18,598 nt of DNA, from assembly GCA_035301345.1 (NCBI GenBank), contig DATGUM010000022.1, positions 1-18,598 of the forward strand. The letters run 5' to 3'. The notes below the pieces were generated by a model. It was given only the letters and a program-made list of their open reading frames with translations. It had not been told where the DNA came from and made no database searches. Every line of letters begins with the position of its first letter. The first letter of the stretch is position 1. The translations under genes were made by a program, and so were the position numbers. The DNA comes from CALAMD01 sp035301345. Lineage in GTDB: Bacteria; Bacillota; Bacilli; Bacillales; Amphibacillaceae. Below are positions 1-7,678 of this stretch, piece by piece.

Positions 1-4
1 CTTT

Positions 5-1009
5 CTAATCATATTTAATCCTCGGATCAATAACACTGTATAAAATATCGACAATTAAATTAATCATAACGAAGAAAAATGCAATAATTAATATGCCAGA
101 TTGAATCACTGGATAATCACGATAAGAAATTGCGTCATAGATGTACCTACCGATTCCCGGCCATGCAAAGATTGTTTCTGTTAAAATTGCTCCACCGAGT
201 AACATCCCTGTTTGAAGACCAATAATCGTCATCACAGGAATAATCGCATTCTTTAAAGTATGCTTATATACGACGATAAACATCTTCTGTCCTTTTGCCC
301 TCGCTGTACGAATGTAGTCTGAACGCATAACTTCTAACATGCTTGATCGTGTCATCCGGGCGATAATCGCCATCGGAATTGTCGCCAGTGCAAATCCTGG
401 TAATATGAGATGCTTGAGTACTTGGACAAACTGATCAAATCTTCCTTGAATAAGTGTATCAATCAAATAAAAGTTCGTAACCGAAGTTACCGGATCCCGG
501 GTCGGTGATCGACCTGTTGTTGGCAACCAAGAAAGTTCAATCGCAAATAACCATTGCCCCATTAAACCTAACCAGAAGATTGGCATTGATACACCAACTA
601 AAGCTAAAATCATAGCCCCATAGTCAAAGAACGACTTTTGGAACCATGCAGAGATTATTCCGGCATTCATTCCGACGATAACTGCAATAATAATAGCGAA
701 TAATGATAATTCCATCGTCGCTGCTAAATATGGCCAAATTTCTTCAGTTACGGGCGCACGTGTTCGCATGGACTCCCCTAAGTCACCTGTTAGGATTCCT
801 TTTACATAATTGATGTACTGCATATACCACGGCTGATCAAGCCCTAATTTAATCGTTAATGCTTCTACAGCCTCTTTTGTCGCTTGTTGACCAAGTATTA
901 CTTGAGCTGGATTACCTGGAATTGCACGAACGAGCATCGATACGATAAAAGTCATACCGAGTAAGACAGGTATTAATTGTAACAGTCGTTTTCTTATGTA
1001 TGTACCCAT
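5..1009 (-). CDS. Peptide/nickel-type ABC transporter permease (DppB/OppB family)
   Basis: This is an inner-membrane permease of 334 aa, the usual length for DppB/OppB. It forms half of the channel through which a peptide or similar solute is pumped after capture by the lipoprotein encoded just upstream. It starts with a basic N-terminus and a first membrane helix, then the family's periplasmic-side stretch with AIPGNPA. Several further hydrophobic helices follow. The cytoplasmic EAA loop contains RTARAKGQ near residues 235-242, which docks on the ATPases. The ATG start has a GAGGTG ribosome site about 7 nt upstream. It is the last complete gene of a minus-strand operon; the partner DppC-type permease is expected to the left of the window. 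A 90-nt gap with a stem-loop separates it from the lipoprotein gene. The family is certain, but the substrate cannot be told from sequence. Confidence 0.93.
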   Translation of the reverse strand: MGTYIRKRLLQLIPVLLGMTFIVSMLVRAIPGNPAQVILGQQATKEAVEALTIKLGLDQPWYMQYINYVKGILTGDLGESMRTRAPVTEEIWPYLAATMELSLFAIIIAVIVGMNAGIISAWFQKSFFDYGAMILALVGVSMPIFWLGLMGQWLFAIELSWLPTTGRSPTRDPVTSVTNFYLIDTLIQGRFDQFVQVLKHLILPGFALATIPMAIIARMTRSSMLEVMRSDYIRTARAKGQKMFIVVYKHTLKNAIIPVMTIIGLQTGMLLGGAILTETIFAWPGIGRYIYDAISYRDYPVIQSGILIIAFFFVMINLIVDILYSVIDPRIKYD

Positions 1010-1048
1010 ATTTTCACCTCGTTCATTCTCATTCCATCATATTTAAGT

Positions 1049-1084
1049 GCAAGAAGCAGGCTTTATCCACCTGCTTCTTTGCAC
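1049..1084 (-). promoter_or_regulatory. Intercistronic stem-loop between lipoprotein and permease genes
   Basis: Near-perfect arms (GCAAGAAGCAGG and CCTGCTTCTTTGC as read on plus) enclose a short loop, lying between the stop of the lipoprotein gene and the permease start. No run of T follows on the minus strand, so it is not a classical full terminator. Such structures in binding-protein ABC operons usually protect the upstream message from 3' decay or attenuate read-through, giving more binding protein than permease. The structure is seen; the role is inferred. Confidence 0.6.
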
Positions 1085-1099
1085 ATTTACTTATTAAGA

Positions 1100-2740
1100 T
1101 TACTCAAAAGCTACTTCAGAAAGTAAATCAGAACCTGTTGGATGCGGTGAGAATCCTGTAATATCTTTTGCTCCACCTAATAAAGGTGTTGAGTGAGCAA
1201 TTGGTACCCACGGCGCTTCTTCATGTTCGATTTTTTGTGCTTCTTCGTATAATTCAACACGTTTATCTGGGTCAATTTCTGACTGTGCTTCAATTAATAA
1301 ATCATGCATTTCGTCATTTGCGAAATACGTATAGTTGTTACTTCCGATGTTGTCTTCGTCTAATAATACGTAGATGAAGTTATCAGGGTCACCGTTATCT
1401 CCAGTCCACCCTAACATGAACGCATCAGCATCACCTTTTTCAGCTAACTCTAAATACGTTCCCCACTCGTGAGTAACGATTGTTGCATCAATACCAACGT
1501 CTGCTAAGTTATTTTGCATCGCTTCTGCAACTTTTTCACCGTTCGGCATGTACGGACGTGGAACAGGCATTGCCCATAATTCCATTTCAAACCCGTCGCC
1601 GTATCCAGCTTCTTCTAATAATTCTTTCGCTTTTTCTGGGTCATAGTCATAACCGTCAGTACCTTCATAGTATCCTTCAACTGAAGGAGGAATTGATCCT
1701 ACTGCCGTTTCTGCACGACCTTCAAAGAATGCTTCAATAATAGTTTCTTTATCAATTGCATGGTTCATCGCTTGACGAACTAACTTATTATCAAAAGGTT
1801 CACGTGTAACTGTTAAACCTAAATAACCAACGTTCATTGATGGACGTTCAAATAATTGTAACTCGTCGTTATCTTCAATTTGAACACCGTCTGATGGTTC
1901 AATACCATCTGCTAAGTCAATATCTCCTGCAAGTAACGCATTTAAGCGTGCTGAGTTATCCGGAATAGATTGGAAAACAACTGTATCTAACTTCGGTAAC
2001 CCTTCTCGCCAGTAATTTTCGTTCTTTTCAACAGTGATTTGATCATTACGCTTCCACTCAACAAATTCAAATGGACCCGTACCTACTGGGTTTTCTTCAT
2101 AATCATCGTCACCGAATTCTTCAATCGCTTCTGGACTTGAAATAGCGAACATATCCATAGCAATGTTATTTAAGAATGGTGCTTGTGGGCGCTTCAAGTT
2201 GAATTCAACTGTATGCTCATCAACTGCTTCAACTGATTCAATAATGTGCCCTTCATCGCCTTCAAACCCTCCGAACATTGAGTTGTAGTAAGGGAATAAT
2301 TCAGCGTCCCCTGCTGCCCAACGCTCAAAGTTGTAAACAACAGCATCTGCATTGAAGTCAGTACCATCATGGAACTGGACACCTTCTTCTAGTTCAAACG
2401 TATACGTTAAACCATCTTCTGCAGCTTCCCAATCCTTTGCAAGGTTTGGTTCAATCGCTGTTCCTCCATCTTCGAACTTAACTAAAGTTTCAAAGACGTT
2501 CTTTGTCACTTTAAATGTTTCTCCTTCTGTTGTACGTGACGGGTCTAGTGAAGTTGAGTCAGCTCCACGTCCAAATACTAACGTGCCGCCTTCTTGACCT
2601 TCTTCTACTGCTTCATCCCCCGTATCTTCTATTCCCTCATCAGCTTCTCCGTCATCTCCGCCACCGCATGCAACTAATACTGCTGCTACGAATGCAAAGA
2701 TGAAAAACAAACCAAAGGAACGGAATGCTCTATCCTTCAT
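1100..2740 (-). CDS. Peptide ABC transporter substrate-binding lipoprotein (SBP_bac_5 family)
   Basis: This extracellular solute-binding protein of 546 aa captures oligopeptides or a related solute for the permease/ATPase complex encoded around it. The N-terminus is a lipoprotein signal: basic start, hydrophobic core and lipobox LVAC with Cys25 as the lipidated residue. A Gly/Asp/Glu-rich linker (about 26-50) then leads to the family-5 binding domain, with typical phrases such as LEEGVQFHDGTDFNADAVVYN and GTGPFEF. The strongly acidic linker and surface are common in extracellular proteins of halotolerant bacilli. The ATG overlaps the end of the upstream ATPase gene by 11 nt, so translation is probably coupled; a GAGGGG-like ribosome site lies upstream. 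Dpp, Opp, App and nickel systems share this fold, so the substrate is open. Confidence 0.93.
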   Translation of the reverse strand: MKDRAFRSFGLFFIFAFVAAVLVACGGGDDGEADEGIEDTGDEAVEEGQEGGTLVFGRGADSTSLDPSRTTEGETFKVTKNVFETLVKFEDGGTAIEPNLAKDWEAAEDGLTYTFELEEGVQFHDGTDFNADAVVYNFERWAAGDAELFPYYNSMFGGFEGDEGHIIESVEAVDEHTVEFNLKRPQAPFLNNIAMDMFAISSPEAIEEFGDDDYEENPVGTGPFEFVEWKRNDQITVEKNENYWREGLPKLDTVVFQSIPDNSARLNALLAGDIDLADGIEPSDGVQIEDNDELQLFERPSMNVGYLGLTVTREPFDNKLVRQAMNHAIDKETIIEAFFEGRAETAVGSIPPSVEGYYEGTDGYDYDPEKAKELLEEAGYGDGFEMELWAMPVPRPYMPNGEKVAEAMQNNLADVGIDATIVTHEWGTYLELAEKGDADAFMLGWTGDNGDPDNFIYVLLDEDNIGSNNYTYFANDEMHDLLIEAQSEIDPDKRVELYEEAQKIEHEEAPWVPIAHSTPLLGGAKDITGFSPHPTGSDLLSEVAFE

Positions 2741-3755
2741 ATACTATTTCCCCTCTCTCTTTTTGTTCTATATCATTATCGTCACTTGCATTGTATAAAT
2801 GGCAAGCAACGGAATGACCGTCTTCTTCTTCCTGTAAAACTGGCTTAACTCGTGTACAAATATCCATTTTATATGGACACCGCGAACTAAAAATACACCC
2901 TTGTGGTGGATCGGCAGGGCTCGGCATTTCACCCTCCAAAAAGATTTCGTCCTTTTCATATGTAGGATCTGGAACTGGAACGGCTGATAACAATGCTTCT
3001 GTATACGGATGTAACGGTTTTGCATATAATAATTCACTCTCAGCAATTTCTACAATTGTTCCTAGATACATGACGATAATACGGTCGCTCACATGACGAA
3101 CAACACCTAAGTCATGTGCGATAAATATGTATGTTAACTGAAATTCTTCCTGTAAATCCTTCATTAAGTTTAACACTTGCGCCTGTACTGAAACGTCTAA
3201 TGCTGAAACAGGCTCATCCGCAATGATTAACTTCGGATTCGTCATAAGTGCTCGGGCAATTCCAATTCTTTGACGTTGCCCCCCGCTAAATTGATGCGGA
3301 TAACGCTTCGCATGTTCTGGTCTTAAACCGACAAGATTTAAGAATCGCTCAACACGCTCTTGTTGCTCTTTTTTATTTGTTATCCCATGAACAATCAATG
3401 GTTCTGTTAATATCTTCTTTACCGTATGTCGCGGATTAAGTGAAGCATACGGGTCTTGAAAGACCATTTGTAAGTTCTTCCTTACTTTACGCATGTCTGA
3501 AGCAGACAATTCTGTCAATTCCTTATCTTCAAATGAAACTTTCCCAGCCGTTGGGTCAAGCAACCTCATGATTAATCGTCCTGTCGTTGACTTCCCGCAA
3601 CCAGACTCCCCAACAATACCGAGTGTTTCTCCTTCATAAACTTCAAATGAAACATCTTCTACGGCACGAACGACGACTGCCTCTTTATTACGAGTTGCTT
3701 TTGCAATTGGAAAATGTTTCGTCAATCCGTCAACTTTTAACAGTGGCTTCGTCAT
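2730..3755 (-). CDS. Oligopeptide/dipeptide ABC transporter ATP-binding protein (DppF/OppF type)
   Basis: This is a cytoplasmic ATPase of 341 aa that powers the peptide importer. Visible motifs are Walker A GESGCGKST (49-57), Q-loop Gln100, signature FSGGQ (156-160), Walker B LIIADEP (176-182) and switch His214. The C-terminal oligopeptide-transporter domain carries four cysteines (C287, C293, C300, C318) in the spacing typical of this family, where they can bind an iron-sulfur cluster. It overlaps the upstream DppD-type gene by 26 nt and the downstream lipoprotein gene by 11 nt, so the three are translated as one tight block. The ATG is preceded by GGGAG. The FSGGQRQRIGIARAL signature fits the F-type partner better than the D-type. 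Confidence 0.94.
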   Translation of the reverse strand: MTKPLLKVDGLTKHFPIAKATRNKEAVVVRAVEDVSFEVYEGETLGIVGESGCGKSTTGRLIMRLLDPTAGKVSFEDKELTELSASDMRKVRKNLQMVFQDPYASLNPRHTVKKILTEPLIVHGITNKKEQQERVERFLNLVGLRPEHAKRYPHQFSGGQRQRIGIARALMTNPKLIIADEPVSALDVSVQAQVLNLMKDLQEEFQLTYIFIAHDLGVVRHVSDRIIVMYLGTIVEIAESELLYAKPLHPYTEALLSAVPVPDPTYEKDEIFLEGEMPSPADPPQGCIFSSRCPYKMDICTRVKPVLQEEEDGHSVACHLYNASDDNDIEQKERGEIVYEG

Positions 3756-4743
3756 TTACGTGACTCCCTTCTTCAGTATGTAAAAAGCAGCGAACTTTCT
3801 GCTTCCCACTCACTTCGTATAACTCAGGGTCTTCTTGTGTACATCGGTCAAAACGAAACGCACATCTATCGGCAAAACGACAACCTTTTGTAATCGTACC
3901 AGGCATCGGTACTGTTCCCTGAATCGAGTATAATCGCTCTTCTTTCGAACGAATATCTGGTACAGATTGAATGAGCCCTTTCGTGTAAGGATGTTTTGGT
4001 TCTTCAAACAGTTCCTTTACCGGTGCTTCTTCAATCACTTGCCCAGCGTACATAACGATCACTCGCTCGCACATTTCGGCAACGACGCCTAAGTCATGCG
4101 TAATGAATAGTACAGCTGTTTTTAATCGTTCATTTAAATCTTTAATGAGCTTTAATATTTTCGCTTGAGTCGTTACGTCAAGTGCAGTCGTTGGCTCATC
4201 CGCAATAAGAACTTCAGGCTCTAATATAAGTGCCATTGCAATCATCACGCGTTGACGCATCCCACCTGACAATTGGTGTGGGTAGTCTTTTAAAAGGTTT
4301 TCCGCACGCGGTAAACCGACTAATGTCAGCATATCAACAACTTTCTTTTTCGCTTCTCTTTTTGATATTTTTTCATGGATAAAGACCGCTTCCGTCATTT
4401 GATCACCAATAGTAAACAATGGGTTCAATGAAGTCATCGGTTCTTGGAAAATCATCGCAATTTGTTTCCCGCGAATCTTACGCATTTCTTTCTCTTTTAA
4501 ATGGACGATATCTTCACCATGTAAAAGTACTTCCCCACCAACAATTTCTCCTGGCGGTTTCGGTATGAGACCCATAAGCGAAAGTGATGTAACACTTTTT
4601 CCACAACCAGATTCACCTACAATGCCTAATACTTCTCCTTCTTTCACATGAAAATCTACATGATCGACTGCTGGTATAATTGCGTCATCTGTTTTAAAGT
4701 GAGTTTGTAAATCATTCACTCGCAATACTTCTTTTCTTTCCAT
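3730..4743 (-). CDS. Oligopeptide/dipeptide ABC transporter ATP-binding protein (DppD/OppD type)
   Basis: This 337-aa ATPase is the first gene of the peptide importer operon and pairs with the DppF-type protein downstream. Motifs are Walker A GESGCGKS (43-50), Q-loop Gln100, signature LSGGM (158-162), Walker B VLIADEP (178-184) and switch His216. The C-terminal domain has the family's four cysteines (C288, C294, C301, C319). The LSGGMRQRVMIAMAL signature is characteristic of the D-type subunit. The ATG has a strong AGGAGG ribosome site. A promoter and a cre-like site lie in the roughly 120 nt upstream. Its 3' end overlaps the next gene by 26 nt. Confidence 0.94.
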   Translation of the reverse strand: MERKEVLRVNDLQTHFKTDDAIIPAVDHVDFHVKEGEVLGIVGESGCGKSVTSLSLMGLIPKPPGEIVGGEVLLHGEDIVHLKEKEMRKIRGKQIAMIFQEPMTSLNPLFTIGDQMTEAVFIHEKISKREAKKKVVDMLTLVGLPRAENLLKDYPHQLSGGMRQRVMIAMALILEPEVLIADEPTTALDVTTQAKILKLIKDLNERLKTAVLFITHDLGVVAEMCERVIVMYAGQVIEEAPVKELFEEPKHPYTKGLIQSVPDIRSKEERLYSIQGTVPMPGTITKGCRFADRCAFRFDRCTQEDPELYEVSGKQKVRCFLHTEEGSHVNDEATVKS

Positions 4744-4783
4744 AAGGTCCTCCTGTTTAAAACGTAATATAAAACACCTTATA

Positions 4784-4797
4784 AGAAACCGCTTACA
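4784..4797 (-). promoter_or_regulatory. Candidate cre (CcpA) site in the peptide-transporter leader
   Basis: The minus strand reads TGTAAGCGGTTTCT, 13 of 14 positions of the catabolite-responsive consensus TGNAARCGNWWWCA (the last base differs). It lies about 30-45 nt downstream of the predicted start of transcription, where CcpA would act as a roadblock. The role is inferred from the consensus only. Confidence 0.45.
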
Positions 4798-4833
4798 AGC
4801 GATGCTTTTTTAAAAAAGTTATAAGTTTTTTTC

Positions 4834-4862
4834 ATTATAACACGTTCATATGTTTCCAACAA
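4834..4862 (-). promoter_or_regulatory. Sigma-A promoter of the peptide-transporter operon
   Basis: On the minus strand there is a consensus -10 TATAAT (4834-4839) and a -35-like TTGTTG (4857-4862) with a 17-nt spacer. Transcription would start near 4827, giving a leader of about 85 nt before the first ATPase gene. This, the cre-like site and the hairpin at 4943-4991 are all I see in the 307-nt gap 4744-5050. Confidence 0.55.
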
Positions 4863-4942
4863 TGCAATATTACAAAAGGTTAAGTTCTCATTACATCTAT
4901 GTATATTTACTTCCTTCTTAATCGATGTACCTGTCAATGAAA

Positions 4943-4991
4943 GATTGGCTAGCGTGCGTTCGGTTTCTCACCGAAAACAAACTAGCCAATC
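4943..4991 (-). terminator. Compound hairpin, likely terminator after the betaine-binding protein gene
   Basis: A perfect 10-bp outer stem (GATTGGCTAG 4943-4952 with CTAGCCAATC 4982-4991) encloses a second hairpin (TTCGGT/ACCGAA at 4959-4975). It begins about 60 nt downstream of the lipoprotein stop. The T-run on the minus strand is short (TTTCATT), so termination strength is uncertain, but the position between two minus-strand transcription units fits a terminator. Confidence 0.55.
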
Positions 4992-5050
4992 ATTTGCTTT
5001 AAATATCGTCTTACGTTTCGGTTAACTCTTAAGCTGTCTATTATTTAGTT

Positions 5051-5950
5051 TTACTTCGTCCACTCTTCAACTAAGTCTTGATTTTCCTCTACCCATTCAC
5101 GTGCGCCTGCTTCATGATCGTCATTTTCAACAACAAAATTAATTAAGTCACCAATCGTTTCGTCATCGACAGACCAATTCATCAACCAATCATTTACTTC
5201 AGGGTATTCATCAGCAAAGTCTGTTTTCGTCGCTAAATAAATTTCTTCTACACCACCGTAAATTTCTTGTGGATCATCTAAGAACTTTAAATCAACTTCA
5301 GAAAAGATTCCGTGTGGTTGCCATAGTGGAGCAACGACAGCCCCCTCTTCTTCCACTGCTTCACGAATAACAGTTAACATCGCTGGTTCAGAGCTTGGTA
5401 CGAGTTCGAAGTCTAAATCATATTCATTGATTAAATCTTCAGTCACTTCCATCGTTCCAGCACCTGGTTCAAATCCAGTTATTTCACCTTCAAATAAATC
5501 TTTGTTGTCATTTAAATCTTCGATACTATTAATGTCTTCCATGTATTCCGGAACGACAAGTCCGACAACGCCATTATCATACCAAGGTTCGTCAGCGAAA
5601 ACAACTGTATCTTTATATTGCTCATAATAACTCTTGTCTTGAACAGGTAACCACACTTCAATACCGATATCTAAATCGCCTGTTTCAAGCGCTGCCATAA
5701 TTGTCCCCATCTCTAACGGGTTTAATTCAACGTCATAACCTTTTTCTTCTAAAATAACTTGCCAAACATGATTCACAGCAATGTTCTCTGGCCAGTTGAT
5801 TAAGCCCATAACAATCGTATCATCATCAGCCGTACTTTCTTCTGATGCATCTTCACTTTCTTCCTCTACATCAGCCGCATCGTCAGAACTACACGCCGCT
5901 GCAACGATAAGAAATAATCCAAATAAAATTGTTAGCAATATTTTTCTCAA
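5051..5950 (-). CDS. Glycine betaine/proline-type ABC substrate-binding lipoprotein (OpuAC family)
   Basis: This extracellular lipoprotein binds a quaternary-amine osmoprotectant (betaine, choline or similar) and hands it to an ABC permease. I place the start at TTG 5948-5950 because GAGGAG (5958-5963) lies 7 nt before it; the possible TTG at 5963-5965 would sit inside that ribosome site. The protein is then 299 aa with a short basic signal, lipobox AAAC and lipidated Cys20, followed by an Asp/Glu/Ser-rich linker. The binding domain has Trp53 (NWPEN), Trp100 (EVWLPVQ) and Trp123, candidates for the aromatic cage that holds trimethylammonium groups in this family. No ATPase or permease lies next to it, so it is an orphan subunit. 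It is coupled to gbsR: its ribosome site overlaps the gbsR stop codon. The exact ligand is inferred from this context. Confidence 0.88.
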   Translation of the reverse strand: MRKILLTILFGLFLIVAAACSSDDAADVEEESEDASEESTADDDTIVMGLINWPENIAVNHVWQVILEEKGYDVELNPLEMGTIMAALETGDLDIGIEVWLPVQDKSYYEQYKDTVVFADEPWYDNGVVGLVVPEYMEDINSIEDLNDNKDLFEGEITGFEPGAGTMEVTEDLINEYDLDFELVPSSEPAMLTVIREAVEEEGAVVAPLWQPHGIFSEVDLKFLDDPQEIYGGVEEIYLATKTDFADEYPEVNDWLMNWSVDDETIGDLINFVVENDDHEAGAREWVEENQDLVEEWTK

Positions 5951-5961
5951 ATAAATTCTCC

Positions 5962-6519
5962 TCAATCATCATTTTCTTCTTTCGGTAAAAACTCAAAAAT
6001 GTCTTCAGACTTAACACTTTCTGATAACCGCTTTAACCACTTATAATAAATTTTCGATTCCGCTAATAAATCTAGATGACTTGACGCTTCTTCTTTGAGC
6101 GCCTCACTAATATCCGTCATCTCTACAATCTCTTCTAACTCTTTTTCTGCCACACTAATTGCTTCCAAGTTTTGGCGTGCTTCACGTTCCCACATTTTAC
6201 AGTAAAATGCCATGAACGATTCAAAGAAGTCCTTTTCAGCGCGGTATAAATGCTTTCGCGTTCCTCGTTGAAAGACCCGTTTCACCATACCATTGTCTTG
6301 TAGCTTCCTCACACCTGTACTCATACTCGGTTTACTCATGTTAAGTTCTTCACGCATTTCATCTAAATTCATCGTATCGTTAAAATACATCGTTGCATAT
6401 AATGTGCCTGCTGAAGATGTTACACCGTAAAGGTCCATCGTTTCTGCAATTGCTCCAATCACTTCGTCTTTTGCACGTTCTAACTTTTCTCTAACTTCTT
6501 CCTCACGATTAATTGACAC
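5962..6519 (-). CDS. gbsR: GbsR-type choline-responsive transcriptional repressor
   Basis: This 185-aa cytoplasmic regulator of the GbsR/MarR winged-helix family is close in length and wording to Bacillus subtilis GbsR. In B. subtilis, GbsR represses choline uptake and gbsAB until choline binds. The helix-turn-helix spans about 35-95, with the recognition region NMSKPSMSTGVRKLQDNGMV (60-79). A helical C-terminal part ends in the family's IFEFLPKEE. Start is GTG 6517-6519 with GAGG seven nt upstream. The next gene downstream, a betaine-type binding protein, uses a ribosome site that overlaps this stop codon. Upstream on the same strand are a HAD phosphatase and a possible small ORF; gbsR may be read from that promoter, which has an operator-like repeat, implying autoregulation. 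A weak promoter of its own (TTGAAT, 17 nt, TATTGT) is also possible. Confidence 0.92.
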   Translation of the reverse strand: MSINREEEVREKLERAKDEVIGAIAETMDLYGVTSSAGTLYATMYFNDTMNLDEMREELNMSKPSMSTGVRKLQDNGMVKRVFQRGTRKHLYRAEKDFFESFMAFYCKMWEREARQNLEAISVAEKELEEIVEMTDISEALKEEASSHLDLLAESKIYYKWLKRLSESVKSEDIFEFLPKEENDD

Positions 6520-6618
6520 TACGCCACCTCAAATTTATATTTACATTTATCATTTCATGAAACAATATGGCCGGCTTTTCACATATTCAAACGTTAAATC
6601 GCCATTTCCTTTATTTGA

Positions 6619-6756
6619 TTATTCGCACTTTAACATCGAATAAAATGATTTATAAAAGCCATATTTTTCTCTCGTTTCAATTGTTACGTCAATTCGTAAC
6701 CAATGATATGTACCATCATTAAAAAAGTCAAATGCATTGACGTGATATCTATTCAC
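6619..6756 (-). CDS. Possible small protein of 45 aa between the HAD gene and gbsR
   Basis: Three nt after the HAD stop codon, in the same frame, GTG (6754-6756) opens a 45-codon frame ending in TAA (6619-6621). The translation begins NRYHVNAFDFFNDGTYHW and ends SFYSMLKCE. Codon choice matches the neighbours and the composition is protein-like, with many aromatic residues and an alternating stretch that could form beta strands. I do not recognise the family. There is no clear ribosome site, so it would rely on coupling to the HAD gene. It could also be a chance frame or a decayed C-terminal extension of the HAD protein. Confidence 0.35.
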   Translation of the reverse strand: MNRYHVNAFDFFNDGTYHWLRIDVTIETREKYGFYKSFYSMLKCE

Positions 6757-6759
6757 TCG

Positions 6760-7515
6760 TTATTTACTTATGTGAATGTGATGATAACTTTTAATAATGT
6801 GATTTGCATCAATCAGGTGATCTGCTGACTGTTTGTTTTCTGCAACAATGCCTATGTTAGCCTTCGCTTTACTTCGTCTGCCTAAAATCATATCTCCATT
6901 TGAATCGCCAATCATTAGTGTACGCTCCGGGCTCATATTCATTTTTTTACATGCAACCTCAACCATATCCGGATATGGTTTCCCACGTGCCACTTGATCA
7001 TGACCAATAATAGCAGAAAAATATGATTCAATCTTTAGAGCACGCAAATGTTTAATCGCTTGATCATAGTTATCTGATGTTACAACGCCTAACTTTAAAG
7101 ACGATGCTGTCGCACAACGTAAAAATTGATATAACCCATCCACTGGACGAATAGATGATTTCCAATCTTCACGCGCTTCAATTTTTTCCCAGGACTCTGT
7201 CGCCATTTGAATCGATTCGTCCCATGAAAAACCTTTGCGATACAAGTTGATGGAGACAATCGTTATCACTTGATCTAATGAACCGATACAGAGCGGGCCT
7301 TTCGGATCCCAGTTGTTAGACTGAACGTTAAAACCTAATTCATTAGCTAACGTTTCCCTGTCGATCATCGACAAATTTGCCTTCTCCCCAACATCATCTA
7401 ACAACTGTTTTGCCCAAGAGACCCAAAGGGAACTAAACTCAAGTAACGTACCATCTTTATCAAACAAAATACCTTCTATTTCATATGTTTGACCTTGTAC
7501 TGTAATTGCAGCCAC
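6760..7515 (-). CDS. HAD-superfamily hydrolase (phosphatase of the phosphoglycolate phosphatase type)
   Basis: This 251-aa cytoplasmic phosphatase has all four HAD motifs: FDKDGT with nucleophile Asp19 and acid Asp21, VVTSDN with Thr146, Lys179 in GKP, and GDSNGD (203-208) for magnesium. The region from about 30 to 120 is a helical cap of the C1 type, which sets substrate choice. Start is GTG 7513-7515; the nearest AGGAG is 13 nt upstream, a long spacing, but there is no better start. It is the first gene of the minus-strand arm that leads to gbsR. Its promoter has an operator-like repeat placed just as at gbsA. This suggests a role tied to choline, perhaps removing phosphate from a choline ester such as phosphocholine, but that is inference. 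The family is sure, the substrate unknown. Confidence 0.88.
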   Translation of the reverse strand: MAAITVQGQTYEIEGILFDKDGTLLEFSSLWVSWAKQLLDDVGEKANLSMIDRETLANELGFNVQSNNWDPKGPLCIGSLDQVITIVSINLYRKGFSWDESIQMATESWEKIEAREDWKSSIRPVDGLYQFLRCATASSLKLGVVTSDNYDQAIKHLRALKIESYFSAIIGHDQVARGKPYPDMVEVACKKMNMSPERTLMIGDSNGDMILGRRSKAKANIGIVAENKQSADHLIDANHIIKSYHHIHISK

Positions 7516-7560
7516 CTAGTGTTTTTCTCTCCTTTAAATGAAATGCAAGCCGAAGATTAA

Positions 7561-7595
7561 GTTCATTAAGTTTATTAAATAAAAACTTAACAAAG
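7561..7595. promoter_or_regulatory. Operator-like inverted repeat 1 (HAD side), candidate GbsR site
   Basis: Left arm GTTCATTAAGTTT (7561-7573) and right arm AAACTTAACAAAG (7583-7595) match in 10 of 13 positions, with a perfect 8-bp core TTAAGTTT/AAACTTAA. In the direction of HAD transcription it begins 12 nt after the -10 box. The same half-site recurs at gbsA (8019-8044), and an 18-nt stretch at 7553-7570 repeats at 8011-8028 with one mismatch. The assignment to GbsR is inferred. Confidence 0.55.
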
Positions 7596-7607
7596 TATCT
7601 GTTGATT

Positions 7608-7636
7608 AATTTAGCGAATGAAAAGTTATCTGTCAA
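7608..7636 (-). promoter_or_regulatory. Sigma-A promoter of the HAD (and probably gbsR) transcription unit
   Basis: On the minus strand there is a perfect -35 TTGACA (7631-7636), a 17-nt spacer and -10 TAAATT (7608-7613). Transcription would start near 7601. The inverted repeat 7561-7595 then covers roughly +6 to +40, a position suited to repression. The architecture mirrors the gbsA promoter. Confidence 0.65.
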
Positions 7637-7664
7637 ACGTACTTTTTTGATTATTTTACAAAAT

Positions 7665-7678
7665 TGAAAACGTTTTCC
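7665..7678. promoter_or_regulatory. Candidate cre (CcpA) site upstream of the HAD promoter
   Basis: TGAAAACGTTTTCC matches the cre consensus TGNAARCGNWWWCA in 13 of 14 positions and contains the perfect 12-bp palindrome GAAAACGTTTTC (7666-7677). It lies about 30 nt upstream of the HAD -35 box and about 300 nt upstream of the gbsA promoter. Binding by CcpA is inferred from the consensus. Confidence 0.5.

Noticed and set aside
1168..2703. Plus-strand open frames opposite the substrate-binding lipoprotein gene
   Set aside because: The translations are Leu/His/Gln-rich shadows of the acidic coding strand and show no family features.
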